Shown piece by piece: positions 26,080-34,677 of a DNA stretch of 44,984 nt (the stretch's first letter is position 1; each line of letters opens with the position of its first letter). The notes beneath the pieces were generated by a model, which saw nothing but the letters and a program-made list of their open reading frames with translations, was not told the DNA's origin and did not search any database. The translations under genes were made by a program, and so were the position numbers. Where the stretch lies: NCBI RefSeq assembly GCF_025960875.1, contig NZ_JAODLR010000030.1:1-44984 (forward strand), read 5' to 3'. The DNA comes from Crystallibacter permensis. GTDB taxonomy: Bacteria > Actinomycetota > Actinomycetes > Actinomycetales > Micrococcaceae.

Positions 26080-27759
26080 TTAGGCGTCCGGCCGCAGCCT
26101 GACCAGATTGTAGACCTCGTCCAGCATCGGACTGGCCGGATAGCTGACCACTCTGGGCCCCATGGCGAGGGCGGAAACCGGGAACGCCAGCGGTACGGCC
26201 GGTACCAGCCGGGCCACCTGGTTATTGATCGTCAGGTACGCCCGGTTGCGTTCCTCACCGGCGGGCAGAGTCCGGGCACGGGCAATCCGGTTGAACAGCT
26301 GCACATTCTTGAAACCGAATTCGGGGCTGGGTGCGCCGAACAGCGGGCCCAGGAAGTTGTCCGGATCCCGGTAACTGCCGCTCCACCCACCGAGATGGAG
26401 GGCGTGGTCCGAGGACGTCTGCACCCGGTCCAGATAGCCGTCCTCCCAGGCCAGGGGCTTGGGCTGGATATTCATGCCGACGGCTGTCAGCTGGCGGCTG
26501 AGCTCGGCATAGATTTTCTCCGGCGTCGGCAGATAGGCCCGCGTGACGTTCAGCGGGTAGTAGAAAGGAATCTCTTCGCCGTCGTAATCTGTTTCTTCCA
26601 ACAGTTCACGGGCACGCTCCGGGTTGTACTCGAAGTAAGGGATGTCTTCGCTGGTCACGCCCAGGCTGCGAGGCACAAACTGCTTTGCCTCGGTGGTCCC
26701 CTGCAGGAAGAAGTCCTCGATCAGCACGGAGCGGTCGATGGCATGGGCGATCGCCTGGCGCATCCGCAGATCCGCCAGCAGGCCGAATTCCTGGTTCATG
26801 CCCAGGTAGGCGACGGAGAAGGGATCCCGCTGCAGAATCTGCATCCCACTGCGGGCCAGCCCCGCATACGTTTCCGGGGTGACCAGGTCATAGCCGTCAA
26901 TCCTGCCGGACTGCAGCGCCCGCAACCGGGCAGCCGGATGGGACAATGTCTGGAAGACAACCGTGCCTACCTGCGCCGCCGGGCCCCAGTAGTTTTCGAA
27001 GGTGGTGAGGTTGACCTGCTCGTCGGACCAGGCCTTGAACCGGAACGGACCGGTCCCAATGGGGTGCTGCGCAAACACGGAGAGCTTGGTCCCTCCCCGC
27101 TCCTGGTTCAGCTCATCGGCAGTTCCCTCTGCGAGAGCAGCCGGTGACGCGATGGCGAAGGCCGGCGCGGACAAGGCTGCAACCAGCCCGGAGAACCTGC
27201 GGTTGAGGTTCAGCCGCAGTTCGTTCGGTGCCAGGACCTCGCAGTCCTTGTACAGAGAGGTCTCATCTTCATCAGCGAAGGCCTCGAACACCGAAGCGAA
27301 GGACAAGACACCTTCCGCCGGACGGGCAGTCCTGGGCAGCCGGTACCAGCGTTCAAAATTCGCCTTCACAGCTTCGGCGTCGAACGGCGTGCCGTCGTGG
27401 AACTCGACGCCTTCGCGCAGTGTGAAGCGGTAGGCCCGGCCGTCGTCGAGCTCTTCCCACTCGGTGGCGAGCAGGGGCTTGGGGACTCCCGTGTCGGGAT
27501 CGACGCCGATCAGCGTCTCCATGATCTGCCGGGTGACCCGGAACGACTCCGAGTCCAGCAGCAGCGCGGGATCGAGGCCGGCGGGATTGGCCGCCGTGCC
27601 CATGGTGAAGGTCAGGTCCGTGGCCGGTACGGATGTCCCCGAGGGCGAGGCCGTGCCCGTCGACGGCGAGCCAGGCTCGCCCGTACAGCCGGTGAGCAGG
27701 ACCACAGCTGCCGCCGCGCCAGCCTTCAGAAAGCTGCGGCGCGCGGGCAGGTATGACAC
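26080..27759 (-). CDS. Peptide/nickel-type ABC substrate-binding lipoprotein, family 5 (first copy)
   Basis: 559 residues. The N-terminus MSYLPARRSFLKAGAAAAVVLLTGC combines a twin-arginine motif (RRSFLK) with a lipobox (LLTGC), so it is a likely Tat-exported lipoprotein. The rest is SBP_bac_5: LDPALLLDSESFRVTRQIMETLIG, VEFHDGTPFDAEAVKANFERW, HPIGTGPFRFKAW, IDGYDL and QAIAHAIDRSVLIEDFF. Such proteins capture oligopeptides or similar solutes. It is divergent from the fused ATPase gene (125 bp between starts) and paralogous to the protein at 31932-33629. The start is GTG, 7 nt after GAGGAG. Confidence 0.92.
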   Translation of the reverse strand: MSYLPARRSFLKAGAAAAVVLLTGCTGEPGSPSTGTASPSGTSVPATDLTFTMGTAANPAGLDPALLLDSESFRVTRQIMETLIGVDPDTGVPKPLLATEWEELDDGRAYRFTLREGVEFHDGTPFDAEAVKANFERWYRLPRTARPAEGVLSFASVFEAFADEDETSLYKDCEVLAPNELRLNLNRRFSGLVAALSAPAFAIASPAALAEGTADELNQERGGTKLSVFAQHPIGTGPFRFKAWSDEQVNLTTFENYWGPAAQVGTVVFQTLSHPAARLRALQSGRIDGYDLVTPETYAGLARSGMQILQRDPFSVAYLGMNQEFGLLADLRMRQAIAHAIDRSVLIEDFFLQGTTEAKQFVPRSLGVTSEDIPYFEYNPERARELLEETDYDGEEIPFYYPLNVTRAYLPTPEKIYAELSRQLTAVGMNIQPKPLAWEDGYLDRVQTSSDHALHLGGWSGSYRDPDNFLGPLFGAPSPEFGFKNVQLFNRIARARTLPAGEERNRAYLTINNQVARLVPAVPLAFPVSALAMGPRVVSYPASPMLDEVYNLVRLRPDA

Positions 27760-27884
27760 TCGTGAGCTCCTCGTGGCCGAATTTGCGGAATTCTCAGTCT
27801 AATTGACATGCGGTGAGATACAGAAGCCGGAAAACCTTAGCGAGATGCAGGCCACATCCAGTGCAGATGGGGCACGATAGAGCA

Positions 27885-29606
27885 ATGAGCGAATCTGCCG
27901 AGGCCCCGCCGCTGCTTGAGGTCAGCAATCTGGCCGTCAATTTCCGGACCACCTACGGTGACGTCTCCGCCGTCCAGGATGCGAGTCTTCGCCTGCACGC
28001 GGGCAGGACGTTGGCTATCGTCGGCGAGTCCGGTTCCGGCAAATCGACCACGGCCATGGCGGTCATCGGGCTGTTGCCGAAAAACGGACGCATCACGGCG
28101 GGCAGCATCGTCTTCGACGGCCGGGAACTTGTGGGCCTGCCCGAGAATAAATTGCGCAGCATCCGGGGCCGCCAGATCGGATTGGTGCCGCAGGATCCGA
28201 TGTCCAACCTTAACCCGGTCACGAAAATCGGAACCCAGGTGGCCGAAACGCTGCTGGTTCACGGAATGGCAACGGGCAGAAACATCAACGCGCGGGTGGT
28301 GGAAGTACTGCAGGCCGCCGGATTGCCGGACGCGGCCGAACGGGCCAAACAGTACCCGCACGAATTCTCCGGCGGAATGCGGCAGCGGGCCTTGATCGCC
28401 ATCGGCATGGCCTGCCGGCCCCGGCTGCTGATTGCCGACGAGCCGACGTCGGCACTGGACGTGACCGTGCAGCGGACCATCCTGGACCAGATCGACCGGA
28501 TGACTGAGGAACTAGGTACCTCCGTCCTGCTGATCACCCATGACTTGGGCCTAGCTGCGGAACGAGCCTCGGATCTGGTGGTGATGCACCGCGGCAAGGT
28601 TGTGGAGACCGGGCCGGCCGAACAACTGCTCAACGACCCGCAGCACCCGTACACCCAGTCCCTGGTGAAGGCCGCACCGAGTGTGGCCGCCGTGCGGCTG
28701 CAGCCCGGCGCCTACACGGCAAGTGCCGACCAACGGATCCGGCACGCGGCAGAAACGTTCTCCGAGCACGCGGCAACCGCCGCCGAGCCGCAGCGGACTG
28801 ACAACATCGTGCAGCTGCGCGACTTGACCAAGATCTACAAGATCCGCGGCAAGTCGGAGGACTTCTACGCGGCCAGAAACGTCACGCTGGATGTGCCGCG
28901 GGGACGGACTGTGGCGATCGTGGGGGAGTCGGGGTCCGGGAAGACGACCACGGCTCGGATGCTGCTGAAGCTGATCGAGCCCTCCAGCGGGACCATGACA
29001 TTTGACGGGATGGACGTGGCCAGGCTGACCAAGGTTCAGCTGCGTGATTTCCGGCAGCGCGTCCAACCGGTGTTCCAGGATCCGTATTCTTCGCTGAATC
29101 CGATGTTCACCGTCGGGCGCATCGTCGAGGAACCCTTGAGTACCTATAAAAGAGGCAACGCCCAACAGCGTGCGGCGCGTGTGCGTGAGCTGATGGACCA
29201 GGTGGCCCTGCCGCACAGCATGCTTCGCCGCTACCCTTCCGAACTCTCCGGCGGCCAACGCCAGCGCGTGGCCATCGCACGTGCCTTGGCGTTGAAGCCG
29301 GAACTGTTGATTTGCGATGAACCCGTCTCGGCCCTGGACGTCTTGGTCCAGGCCCAGATCCTGAAGCTGCTGGGCGACCTGCAAGCCGAAATGGGTCTGA
29401 GCTACCTTTTCATTTCACACGATCTGGCCGTGGTCCGGCTGATTTCGGACTACGTCTGCGTGATGAAGGACGGCGAAATCGTCGAGTCCGACACCTCGGA
29501 GGAGGTCTTTACGAATCCCCGCCACCCTTACACCCGGCAGCTGCTTGCCTCCATCCCGGGCAATGAGTTGGAGATCTACGGTGACGACGCCGGCATCGCC
29601 TCCTGA
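27885..29606 (+). CDS. Double ABC ATPase of a peptide-type importer (OppD-OppF fusion)
   Basis: 573 residues with two complete nucleotide-binding domains. The first has Walker A GESGSGKSTTA (about residue 45), signature FSGGMRQRALIAIGM and Walker B LLIADEPTSALD. The second has Walker A GESGSGKTTTA, signature LSGGQRQRVAIARAL and Walker B LLICDEPVSALD. Each is followed by the Opp C-terminal motif (HPYTQSL, HPYTRQL). It energises the permeases encoded at 29862-31807. I start at the ATG at 27885; an in-frame ATG at 27867 is possible. It is transcribed opposite to the permeases and the substrate-binding proteins, an unusual split of one importer. Confidence 0.92.
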   Translation: MSESAEAPPLLEVSNLAVNFRTTYGDVSAVQDASLRLHAGRTLAIVGESGSGKSTTAMAVIGLLPKNGRITAGSIVFDGRELVGLPENKLRSIRGRQIGLVPQDPMSNLNPVTKIGTQVAETLLVHGMATGRNINARVVEVLQAAGLPDAAERAKQYPHEFSGGMRQRALIAIGMACRPRLLIADEPTSALDVTVQRTILDQIDRMTEELGTSVLLITHDLGLAAERASDLVVMHRGKVVETGPAEQLLNDPQHPYTQSLVKAAPSVAAVRLQPGAYTASADQRIRHAAETFSEHAATAAEPQRTDNIVQLRDLTKIYKIRGKSEDFYAARNVTLDVPRGRTVAIVGESGSGKTTTARMLLKLIEPSSGTMTFDGMDVARLTKVQLRDFRQRVQPVFQDPYSSLNPMFTVGRIVEEPLSTYKRGNAQQRAARVRELMDQVALPHSMLRRYPSELSGGQRQRVAIARALALKPELLICDEPVSALDVLVQAQILKLLGDLQAEMGLSYLFISHDLAVVRLISDYVCVMKDGEIVESDTSEEVFTNPRHPYTRQLLASIPGNELEIYGDDAGIAS

Positions 29607-29853
29607 CGACGAACACCGTCCGGAGGGTTTTGGTTTCAGGACCGGAGTCCGCAGCGAGGCCGTTGCTGTCGGGTGTGCCGTGTTTGTCCTCGTCCTCGGC
29701 ACGATCCTGCTGATCATCGGCGCCGTGATTTTCGCCGGGGAGGGGCAGTGGGGCTTTGTGCTCGGACTAGCGATCCTGGAACTGTTGTTCATTGCCGGAT
29801 TCGTTGCGATGCTGCACATGGCCAGGCAACGGCACCGACCGCGCCCGGACTGA
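29581..29853 (+). CDS. Small two-helix membrane protein overlapping the ABC ATPase gene
   Basis: 90 residues from the GTG at 29581, which has GGAG 7 nt upstream and overlaps the ATPase gene by 26 nt. A polar N-terminus (MTTPASPPDDEHRPEGFGFRTG) is followed by two hydrophobic segments, about 33-52 and 57-80, separated by a short AGEGQWG turn, and a basic tail RQRHRPRPD. I recognise no family. Coupling to the ATPase suggests an accessory role at the transporter, or simply a convenient downstream gene. It converges with oppC-like at 29862, 8 bp away. Confidence 0.65.
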   Translation: MTTPASPPDDEHRPEGFGFRTGVRSEAVAVGCAVFVLVLGTILLIIGAVIFAGEGQWGFVLGLAILELLFIAGFVAMLHMARQRHRPRPD

Positions 29854-29861
29854 CCGATCGC

Positions 29862-30806
29862 CTATTTCTGGCGTGACTTGGGGTCCAGTGCTTCCCGCAA
29901 AGACTCGCCCAGGAGAGTGAAGCCCAAGGCCGTGATGGCTATGCAGAGACCCGGCAGGAAGGCCAGCTGAGGCGCAATGCCGAGCTCGTCCTGGGCATAG
30001 GTCAGCATGCGTCCCCACTCGGCTGTCTGTGGCCGCCCGCCGCCCAACCCGAGAAAGGACAGCGCAGCTGCGTCAATGACAGCGGTGGCCAAGGTCAGGG
30101 TGGCCTGGACAATGACAGGGCCCACGCTGTTGGGCAGCAGATGGCTCATGGTGATGGTGCCGCGGCTCAAGCCAAGCGTCTGTGCGGCCAGGATGTAGTC
30201 CGCGCCGCGCTGGGAAATCATGGAAGATCGCAGCAGTCTGGCGAAAATCGGAACCTGGGATACGCCGATGGCGATCATAATCGCATAGGCTCCCTGTCCG
30301 AGGGCAGCGGCAATGGACACGGCCAGCAGCAGGTTCGGGACCGAAAGAAGGATATCCACCAGCCGCATGATCACGTTGTCTACCCAGCCGCCGAAGCCGC
30401 CCGCGAGCACTCCCAGCAGCATGCCCCCGGCTAGGCCCAGGGCCGTGGAAACGACACCGATCAGCAGCGACGACTGCGCACCCCAGATGAGCTTGCTGAG
30501 CAGATCTCCGCCGAAGCGGTCCAACCCGAGCACAAAGCCGGGAACTTCCCCCGGTCCCGGGATATGGGTCGGTGTGATGTGGGTACGTCCCGGTAAGTCC
30601 TCACCGCCGTAGGGAGCCAGCACCGGTGCCAGCGCAGCAACGAGCAGGAACGCCACGACGATGATGGCTCCGGCAATGGCTTGCGGATTGCGGCGCAGCC
30701 GGTAGAACGCGTCTTTCCAGAGGCTGGTCCCGCCGGAGTCAGGTAACGCCGGATCTTTGCTGGCGGAGTCGTTCCCGCCTGAAGCGGGGGGAAGAGTTGT
30801 GCTCAC
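29862..30806 (-). CDS. Peptide-type ABC permease, DppC/OppC family
   Basis: 314 residues. A cytosolic N-terminus (about 40 residues) carries the OppC_N region before the first helix (AIAGAIIVVAFLLVAALAPVL), followed by about five more helices. The EAA-like cytoplasmic loop for ATPase contact is near RGADYILAAQTLGLSRGTITMSHLLPN. The start is GTG, overlapping the upstream oppB-like stop by 4 nt. It forms the membrane channel with the DppB-like subunit. Confidence 0.92.
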   Translation of the reverse strand: MSTTLPPASGGNDSASKDPALPDSGGTSLWKDAFYRLRRNPQAIAGAIIVVAFLLVAALAPVLAPYGGEDLPGRTHITPTHIPGPGEVPGFVLGLDRFGGDLLSKLIWGAQSSLLIGVVSTALGLAGGMLLGVLAGGFGGWVDNVIMRLVDILLSVPNLLLAVSIAAALGQGAYAIMIAIGVSQVPIFARLLRSSMISQRGADYILAAQTLGLSRGTITMSHLLPNSVGPVIVQATLTLATAVIDAAALSFLGLGGGRPQTAEWGRMLTYAQDELGIAPQLAFLPGLCIAITALGFTLLGESLREALDPKSRQK

Positions 30807-31807
30807 TGGACACGCACCCTCGGGTCAATGATGCTGTAGGAAATATCGACAATGAGGTTGATGAGTGAATAGAGGATGGCGATAAAGATGATGAACCCCT
30901 GGAGAACTGGGTAATCGAGGTTGAAGATGGCATCTCGTAGGAAACGGCCGATGCCGCTGAAAGCAAAGACTGTTTCGGTCAGGACGGCACCGGATATCAG
31001 CAGACCCAACTGCAGGCCGATGGTGGTGGTCACCGGCAGCATCGCGTTGCGCAGGATGAATCGGTTGCGGATGGTTCTTTCGAGCAATCCTTTGGCCTTT
31101 GCGGTCCTCACGTAGTCGGCGTTCTGGACCTCCAGAACCGAGGCGCGGGTAATGCGGACGATGATAGCCAGCGGGATGGTTCCCAAGGCAATGCCGGGCA
31201 GGATCAGGTGCATGAAGGCGTCCCAGGAGGCATCCCATTCCCGGGTCAGGAGGCCGTCGAGTACATAGAAGTCCGTCACATGGGTGGCGTTAATCCGGGC
31301 GTTCTGCCGGCCATCTGTGGGGAAGATGGGGATCTTGATGGCGAAGAGCCATTTCAGGATGAAGGCCAGAAAGAACACCGGAATCGTGATGCCGATCAGG
31401 CTCAGGACAACGGAGCCGTGGTCCGGCCAGCGGCCGTAATGCTTCGCGGCAAGGTAGCCGAGCGGAATGCCGATTCCAATAGCGAAGATGAGCGCCACGA
31501 TCGTCAGTTCCAAAGTCGCGGGAAAACGCGTGGCGAATTCTTCCAGCACCGGACGGCCGGTCAGCAGCGACGTGCCGAAGTCTCCCTGGAGGAGCTTACC
31601 CATGTAGATGAAGTACTGCTCGATGAGCGGGCGGTTGAAGCCGTACAGTTCATTGATTCTTTCGACGGCTTCCGGTGTTGCCCGGTCACCGAGCAGGGCA
31701 GTGGCGGGTCCGCCGGGGAGGCTCCGCACCCAGAGGAACAACAGGATCGATAACCCCAGCAGGGTCGGTACGAGCAACGCCAAGCGTTTGCCGATGACTC
31801 TTAACAC
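30803..31807 (-). CDS. Peptide-type ABC permease, DppB/OppB family
   Basis: 334 residues. It begins MLRVIGKRLALLVPTLLGLSILLFLWVRSLPGGPA, typical of DppB. About six helices are present. The EAA loop region reads EVQNADYVRTAKAKGLLERTIRNRFILRNAMLPV, where the ATPase docks. It lies after the substrate-binding gene at 31932-33629, with a strong stem-loop in the 124-bp gap, and overlaps the oppC-like gene. Confidence 0.93.
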   Translation of the reverse strand: MLRVIGKRLALLVPTLLGLSILLFLWVRSLPGGPATALLGDRATPEAVERINELYGFNRPLIEQYFIYMGKLLQGDFGTSLLTGRPVLEEFATRFPATLELTIVALIFAIGIGIPLGYLAAKHYGRWPDHGSVVLSLIGITIPVFFLAFILKWLFAIKIPIFPTDGRQNARINATHVTDFYVLDGLLTREWDASWDAFMHLILPGIALGTIPLAIIVRITRASVLEVQNADYVRTAKAKGLLERTIRNRFILRNAMLPVTTTIGLQLGLLISGAVLTETVFAFSGIGRFLRDAIFNLDYPVLQGFIIFIAILYSLINLIVDISYSIIDPRVRVQ

Positions 31808-31857
31808 TGTGTCCTTTCGCCCGGCTGTTTACGGTGTGGACTTTGAACAGACCCGCT

Positions 31858-31893
31858 CGTCCGGCCCGGGCACATTCAGGCCCGGGCCGGACG
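31858..31893 (-). promoter_or_regulatory. Stem-loop between binding-protein and permease genes
   Basis: Arms 31858-31871 and 31880-31893 are perfectly complementary (14 bp, GC-rich) around an 8-nt loop. No T-run follows on the minus strand. A hairpin here would protect the upstream binding-protein mRNA and reduce permease expression, as in other ABC operons such as malE-malF. A partial terminator is the alternative. Confidence 0.6.
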
Positions 31894-31931
31894 GATGCGG
31901 AGCAGCACGACTCCGGCTGGCAGCGCCGGCG

Positions 31932-33629
31932 CTATTCGCTGAGCGTGATCATGTTGAAGACCTCGTCGTTGACGGGGCTGGCCGGGTAGGACTCCACCCG
32001 CGGAGCGAAACCCAGGGACGGGGCAGGGTGTGCCAGCGGGATCGCCGGGACGTACTCCGCGATGTCCGCATTGATTTCTTCGTACAGCGGAGTCTGCGCT
32101 TCCAGCTTGCTGACCTGACGCGCTTCGTCCAAGGCATTGAAGAGGTCCGGGTTGTTGAAACCGAACTCCGGCTTCTCCCGGCCGAAGAACACACCCACAA
32201 AGTTGTCCGTGTCGTTGTAGTCCCCGGTCCAGCCCAGCAGATGGATGCCATGGTCGGAACTGCCCTGGACCCGATCGAGATAATCAGGAGACCACTTGTC
32301 CGGAGCCGCCTCGATGGTGATTCCCACTTCTTCAAGCTGGGCACTGAGGTTGGTGAAGACCTGTTCCGGAGTAGGCATGTACGGCCGGGAGACACCCGTG
32401 GGGTAGTTGAATTCCAAGGTCAAGCCGTCTGCATAACCTGCTTCTGCCAACAGCTCCTTGGCCCGTTCCGGGTCGTATTCGTAAGTCGGCACGTCTTCGT
32501 TGTAACCGTTGACGATCGGGGGGATGAACTGGCTGGCAACCTGGGTCCCTTCGGGCAGAGTCTGCCGCACCAGGGCTTCCTTGTCGATCGCGTGTGACAG
32601 TGCCTGGCGGACCAGAGGATCCGCCAGCGCCTCTACTTCCTGGTTGATGCCAAGGTAGAGGATGGTGAAGGGGTCGCGGTTGATGATCTTGAAACCGGCA
32701 TCTGCCAGCGCCTTCGTGTCGGCAGGAGCCACGAGGTCATAGCCGTCAATGGTCCCGGCTTCGAGGGACTGGCGGCGGGCCTGCGGATCGTCGAGGACTC
32801 GGAAGATGACCTTCTGGACCTGGCCCTGTTCTCCCCAGTAGCCGTCGAACGCGGAGACCTCGACCTGCTGGCCGACGTCCCAGCTGTCGAACTTGAACGG
32901 CCCTGTGCCCACGGGGTGGGACTTTGCATACTCGCTGAGGACCGGGGCTTCGGCTGACCCGCCGATGTCATCGGCGTTGAATTCCTCGAGGGCCGTCGGA
33001 CTCTGCATCGCGAAGGCCGGGAGGGACAGGGCTGCGATGAAGCCGGCGAATGGCTGTGCCAGATTGACGGTCGCTTCCGTTTCGCTCACCGCTTCACAGG
33101 AACCATAAACTGCGGTGTCCGGGCTGTCCGAAAAGCCCCGGAACAGCGAGTTGTAGTAGTAGCTGACCGATTCGGACTGCTGCAGCCCCTCGAAGTTGTA
33201 CCAACGGTCAAAGTTGAAGCAGACAGCTTCGGCATTGAATGCGGTGTCGTCGTGGAACTTTACGCCTTCCTTGAGTTGGAAGGTGTAGGACAAGCCGTCT
33301 TCGGAACTGTCCCAAGATTCGGCCAGCAAGGGAGCCGGATCCGCCGTGCCTGGTTCCACTCCCACGAGGCCTTCAAAGATTTGGCGGCTGACGCGGAAGG
33401 ACTCGCCGTCACTGGCGAAGGCCGGGTCGAGGGACTTCGGGTCGGATGAGGCAGCAAAGATGAAGGTGGAATTGACGCCCGTGTCCTCTCCGGTTCCTCC
33501 CGTAGCGCCGCGCTCGCTTTCGGCGCAGCCGGTCAGTATGAGGGCGCTGGCTGCAAGCCCTGCTGTGATCGCGGCCGTACGCCTGCGTGCGCGTCGCCAT
33601 CTGCCCGGTGTTGTGCCCCTGAACGACAT
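31932..33629 (-). CDS. Peptide/nickel-type ABC substrate-binding lipoprotein, family 5 (second copy)
   Basis: 565 residues. An Arg-rich N-terminus (RWRRARRRTAAITAGLAAS) and lipobox LTGCAES mark a lipoprotein. The SBP_bac_5 domain has LDPAFASDGESFRVSRQIFEGLVG, VKFHDDTAFNAEAVCFNFDRW, HPVGTGPFKFDSW, IDGYDLVAP and QALSHAIDKEALVRQTL. Its landmarks line up with the first copy over the whole length, so the two are paralogues, but loops and termini differ. It is first in the operon with the two permeases, so it is probably the cognate receptor. The ATG at 33629 has GAGGAG 6 nt upstream. Confidence 0.93.
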   Translation of the reverse strand: MSFRGTTPGRWRRARRRTAAITAGLAASALILTGCAESERGATGGTGEDTGVNSTFIFAASSDPKSLDPAFASDGESFRVSRQIFEGLVGVEPGTADPAPLLAESWDSSEDGLSYTFQLKEGVKFHDDTAFNAEAVCFNFDRWYNFEGLQQSESVSYYYNSLFRGFSDSPDTAVYGSCEAVSETEATVNLAQPFAGFIAALSLPAFAMQSPTALEEFNADDIGGSAEAPVLSEYAKSHPVGTGPFKFDSWDVGQQVEVSAFDGYWGEQGQVQKVIFRVLDDPQARRQSLEAGTIDGYDLVAPADTKALADAGFKIINRDPFTILYLGINQEVEALADPLVRQALSHAIDKEALVRQTLPEGTQVASQFIPPIVNGYNEDVPTYEYDPERAKELLAEAGYADGLTLEFNYPTGVSRPYMPTPEQVFTNLSAQLEEVGITIEAAPDKWSPDYLDRVQGSSDHGIHLLGWTGDYNDTDNFVGVFFGREKPEFGFNNPDLFNALDEARQVSKLEAQTPLYEEINADIAEYVPAIPLAHPAPSLGFAPRVESYPASPVNDEVFNMITLSE

Positions 33630-33873
33630 GAATTTCTCCTCGTCAACGAGTGGTGTCTGGACAGCGCGGATGTCTGCGCGCCCGGGCCTCCCGTGTTGTA
33701 CGCGGGTCTGCTTGTTGAGAGCCTAGTCACAAGTTCAAAGGAAAGCATCGCTTTCACACTTTGGTGTAGCCCAAATACCATCACAATTTGGTCACGCGGC
33801 TCGGGTTGACCGCCGACCACAAGCCGCGGTGCAGGTAAGGCGAAACGACGACGCCGGGTGGCGGCTTAACCAC
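33630..33873. other. Intergenic region upstream of the ABC operon
   Basis: No gene is seen. The stretch is AT-richer than its surroundings near 33720-33800 and presumably holds the promoter of the leftward binding-protein operon; I could not fix the -35 and -10 boxes with confidence. Confidence 0.5.
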
Positions 33874-33905
33874 GAAACGGTTCCCGTCAGGACGGGAACC
33901 GTTTC
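33874..33905 (-). terminator. Hairpin terminator downstream of tRNA-Leu
   Basis: Arms 33874-33888 and 33891-33905 are perfectly complementary over 15 bases with a tiny centre (an effective loop of 4-6 nt). It lies 7 bp past the tRNA 3' end in the direction of transcription. The outer pairs are A/T-rich (GAAA/TTTC). It also separates the tRNA from the ABC operon promoter. Confidence 0.75.
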
Positions 33906-33911
33906 TTCACC

Positions 33912-33996
33912 TGGTGCGCAAGGCGGGACTTGAACCCGCACGTCCGAAGACACTGGAACCTAAATCCAGCGCGTCTGCCAATTTCGCCACTCGCGC
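33912..33996 (-). tRNA. tRNA-Leu, anticodon TAG
   Basis: 85 nt including an encoded CCA (complement of TGG at 33912-33914). The acceptor GCGCGAG pairs with CTTGCGC, with A as discriminator. The anticodon arm is CTGGA, loop TTTAGGT, TCCAG, giving anticodon TAG. A long class II variable arm (TGTCTTCGGACG) and a T arm GCGGG/CCCGC around TTCAAGT fit leucine. It reads CUA and other CUN codons. Confidence 0.95.
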
Positions 33997-34110
33997 AGTG
34001 CTGTACGGCCTAGCCGCAAGCCAGCATCAATTGTACCTGCTCCCGGCGTCCGGCTTGCGCAGGCTCGTCCCGGACCACTGAAGCCGGACGCCGGGGTAAT
34101 GCGAACCGGG

Positions 34111-34581
34111 TTAGTCGAGCCCAAGGTCCCTGCGCAGTTTGGCTACGTGTCCGGTAGCCCGAACGTTGTACTGCGCCAACGAGACCTTGCCCTCGGGGTC
34201 CACCACAATAGTGGAGCGGATCAGGCCCTCATATGTTTTCCCGTAGTTCTTCTTTTCACCCCAGGCGCCGTAGGATTCGGCAACGGAATGGTCTTCGTCG
34301 GAGAGCAGCGGGAAGTTCAGTTCTTCCTTTTCTGCGAACTTCACGAGTTTCGGAAGCGGATCGGGCGAGATGCCGACCACGTCGTAACCGGCTCCCTGCA
34401 GAGACGCGATGTTGTCGCGGAAATCGCAGGCTTCCTTGGTGCAGCCCGGCGTGGACGCCGCAGGGTAAAAATAGACGACGACGTTGCGGCCGCGGAAATC
34501 AGCCAGCGAGACATTGCTCCCGGTGGAATCCTGCAGCGTAAAAGCGGGGGCGTCGTCGCCTGAGGTCAATCGTTCGGCCAT
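34111..34581 (-). CDS. bcp: Thioredoxin-dependent peroxiredoxin (Bcp/PrxQ)
   Basis: 156 residues, usual length. The thioredoxin-fold peroxiredoxin core contains YFYPAASTPGCTKEACDFRDN with peroxidatic Cys47 and resolving Cys52 five residues apart, the atypical 2-Cys PrxQ pattern. It reduces peroxides with electrons from thioredoxin in the cytosol. The ATG has AGGAG 8 nt upstream. It is divergent from a MarR regulator 96 bp away, so the two may share control, possibly by peroxide or redox signals (inference). Confidence 0.93.
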   Translation of the reverse strand: MAERLTSGDDAPAFTLQDSTGSNVSLADFRGRNVVVYFYPAASTPGCTKEACDFRDNIASLQGAGYDVVGISPDPLPKLVKFAEKEELNFPLLSDEDHSVAESYGAWGEKKNYGKTYEGLIRSTIVVDPEGKVSLAQYNVRATGHVAKLRRDLGLD

Positions 34582-34665
34582 TCCGGCAGCTCCTTTGTAG
34601 GTTGGTGCGTCGCACCCAGCTTAGCCAATTGTGCACATGGGCCCTCAAGAGAGAAGCAGGCTGGC

Positions 34666-34671
34666 TATAAT
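34666..34671 (+). promoter_or_regulatory. Consensus -10 box 6 nt before the MarR start (leaderless promoter)
   Basis: TATAAT ends 6 nt before the ATG of the MarR gene at 34678. Transcription should then begin at or very near the start codon, giving a leaderless mRNA, which is common in actinobacteria. No SD sequence precedes the ATG, in agreement. Confidence 0.6.
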
Positions 34672-34677
34672 CGGATA

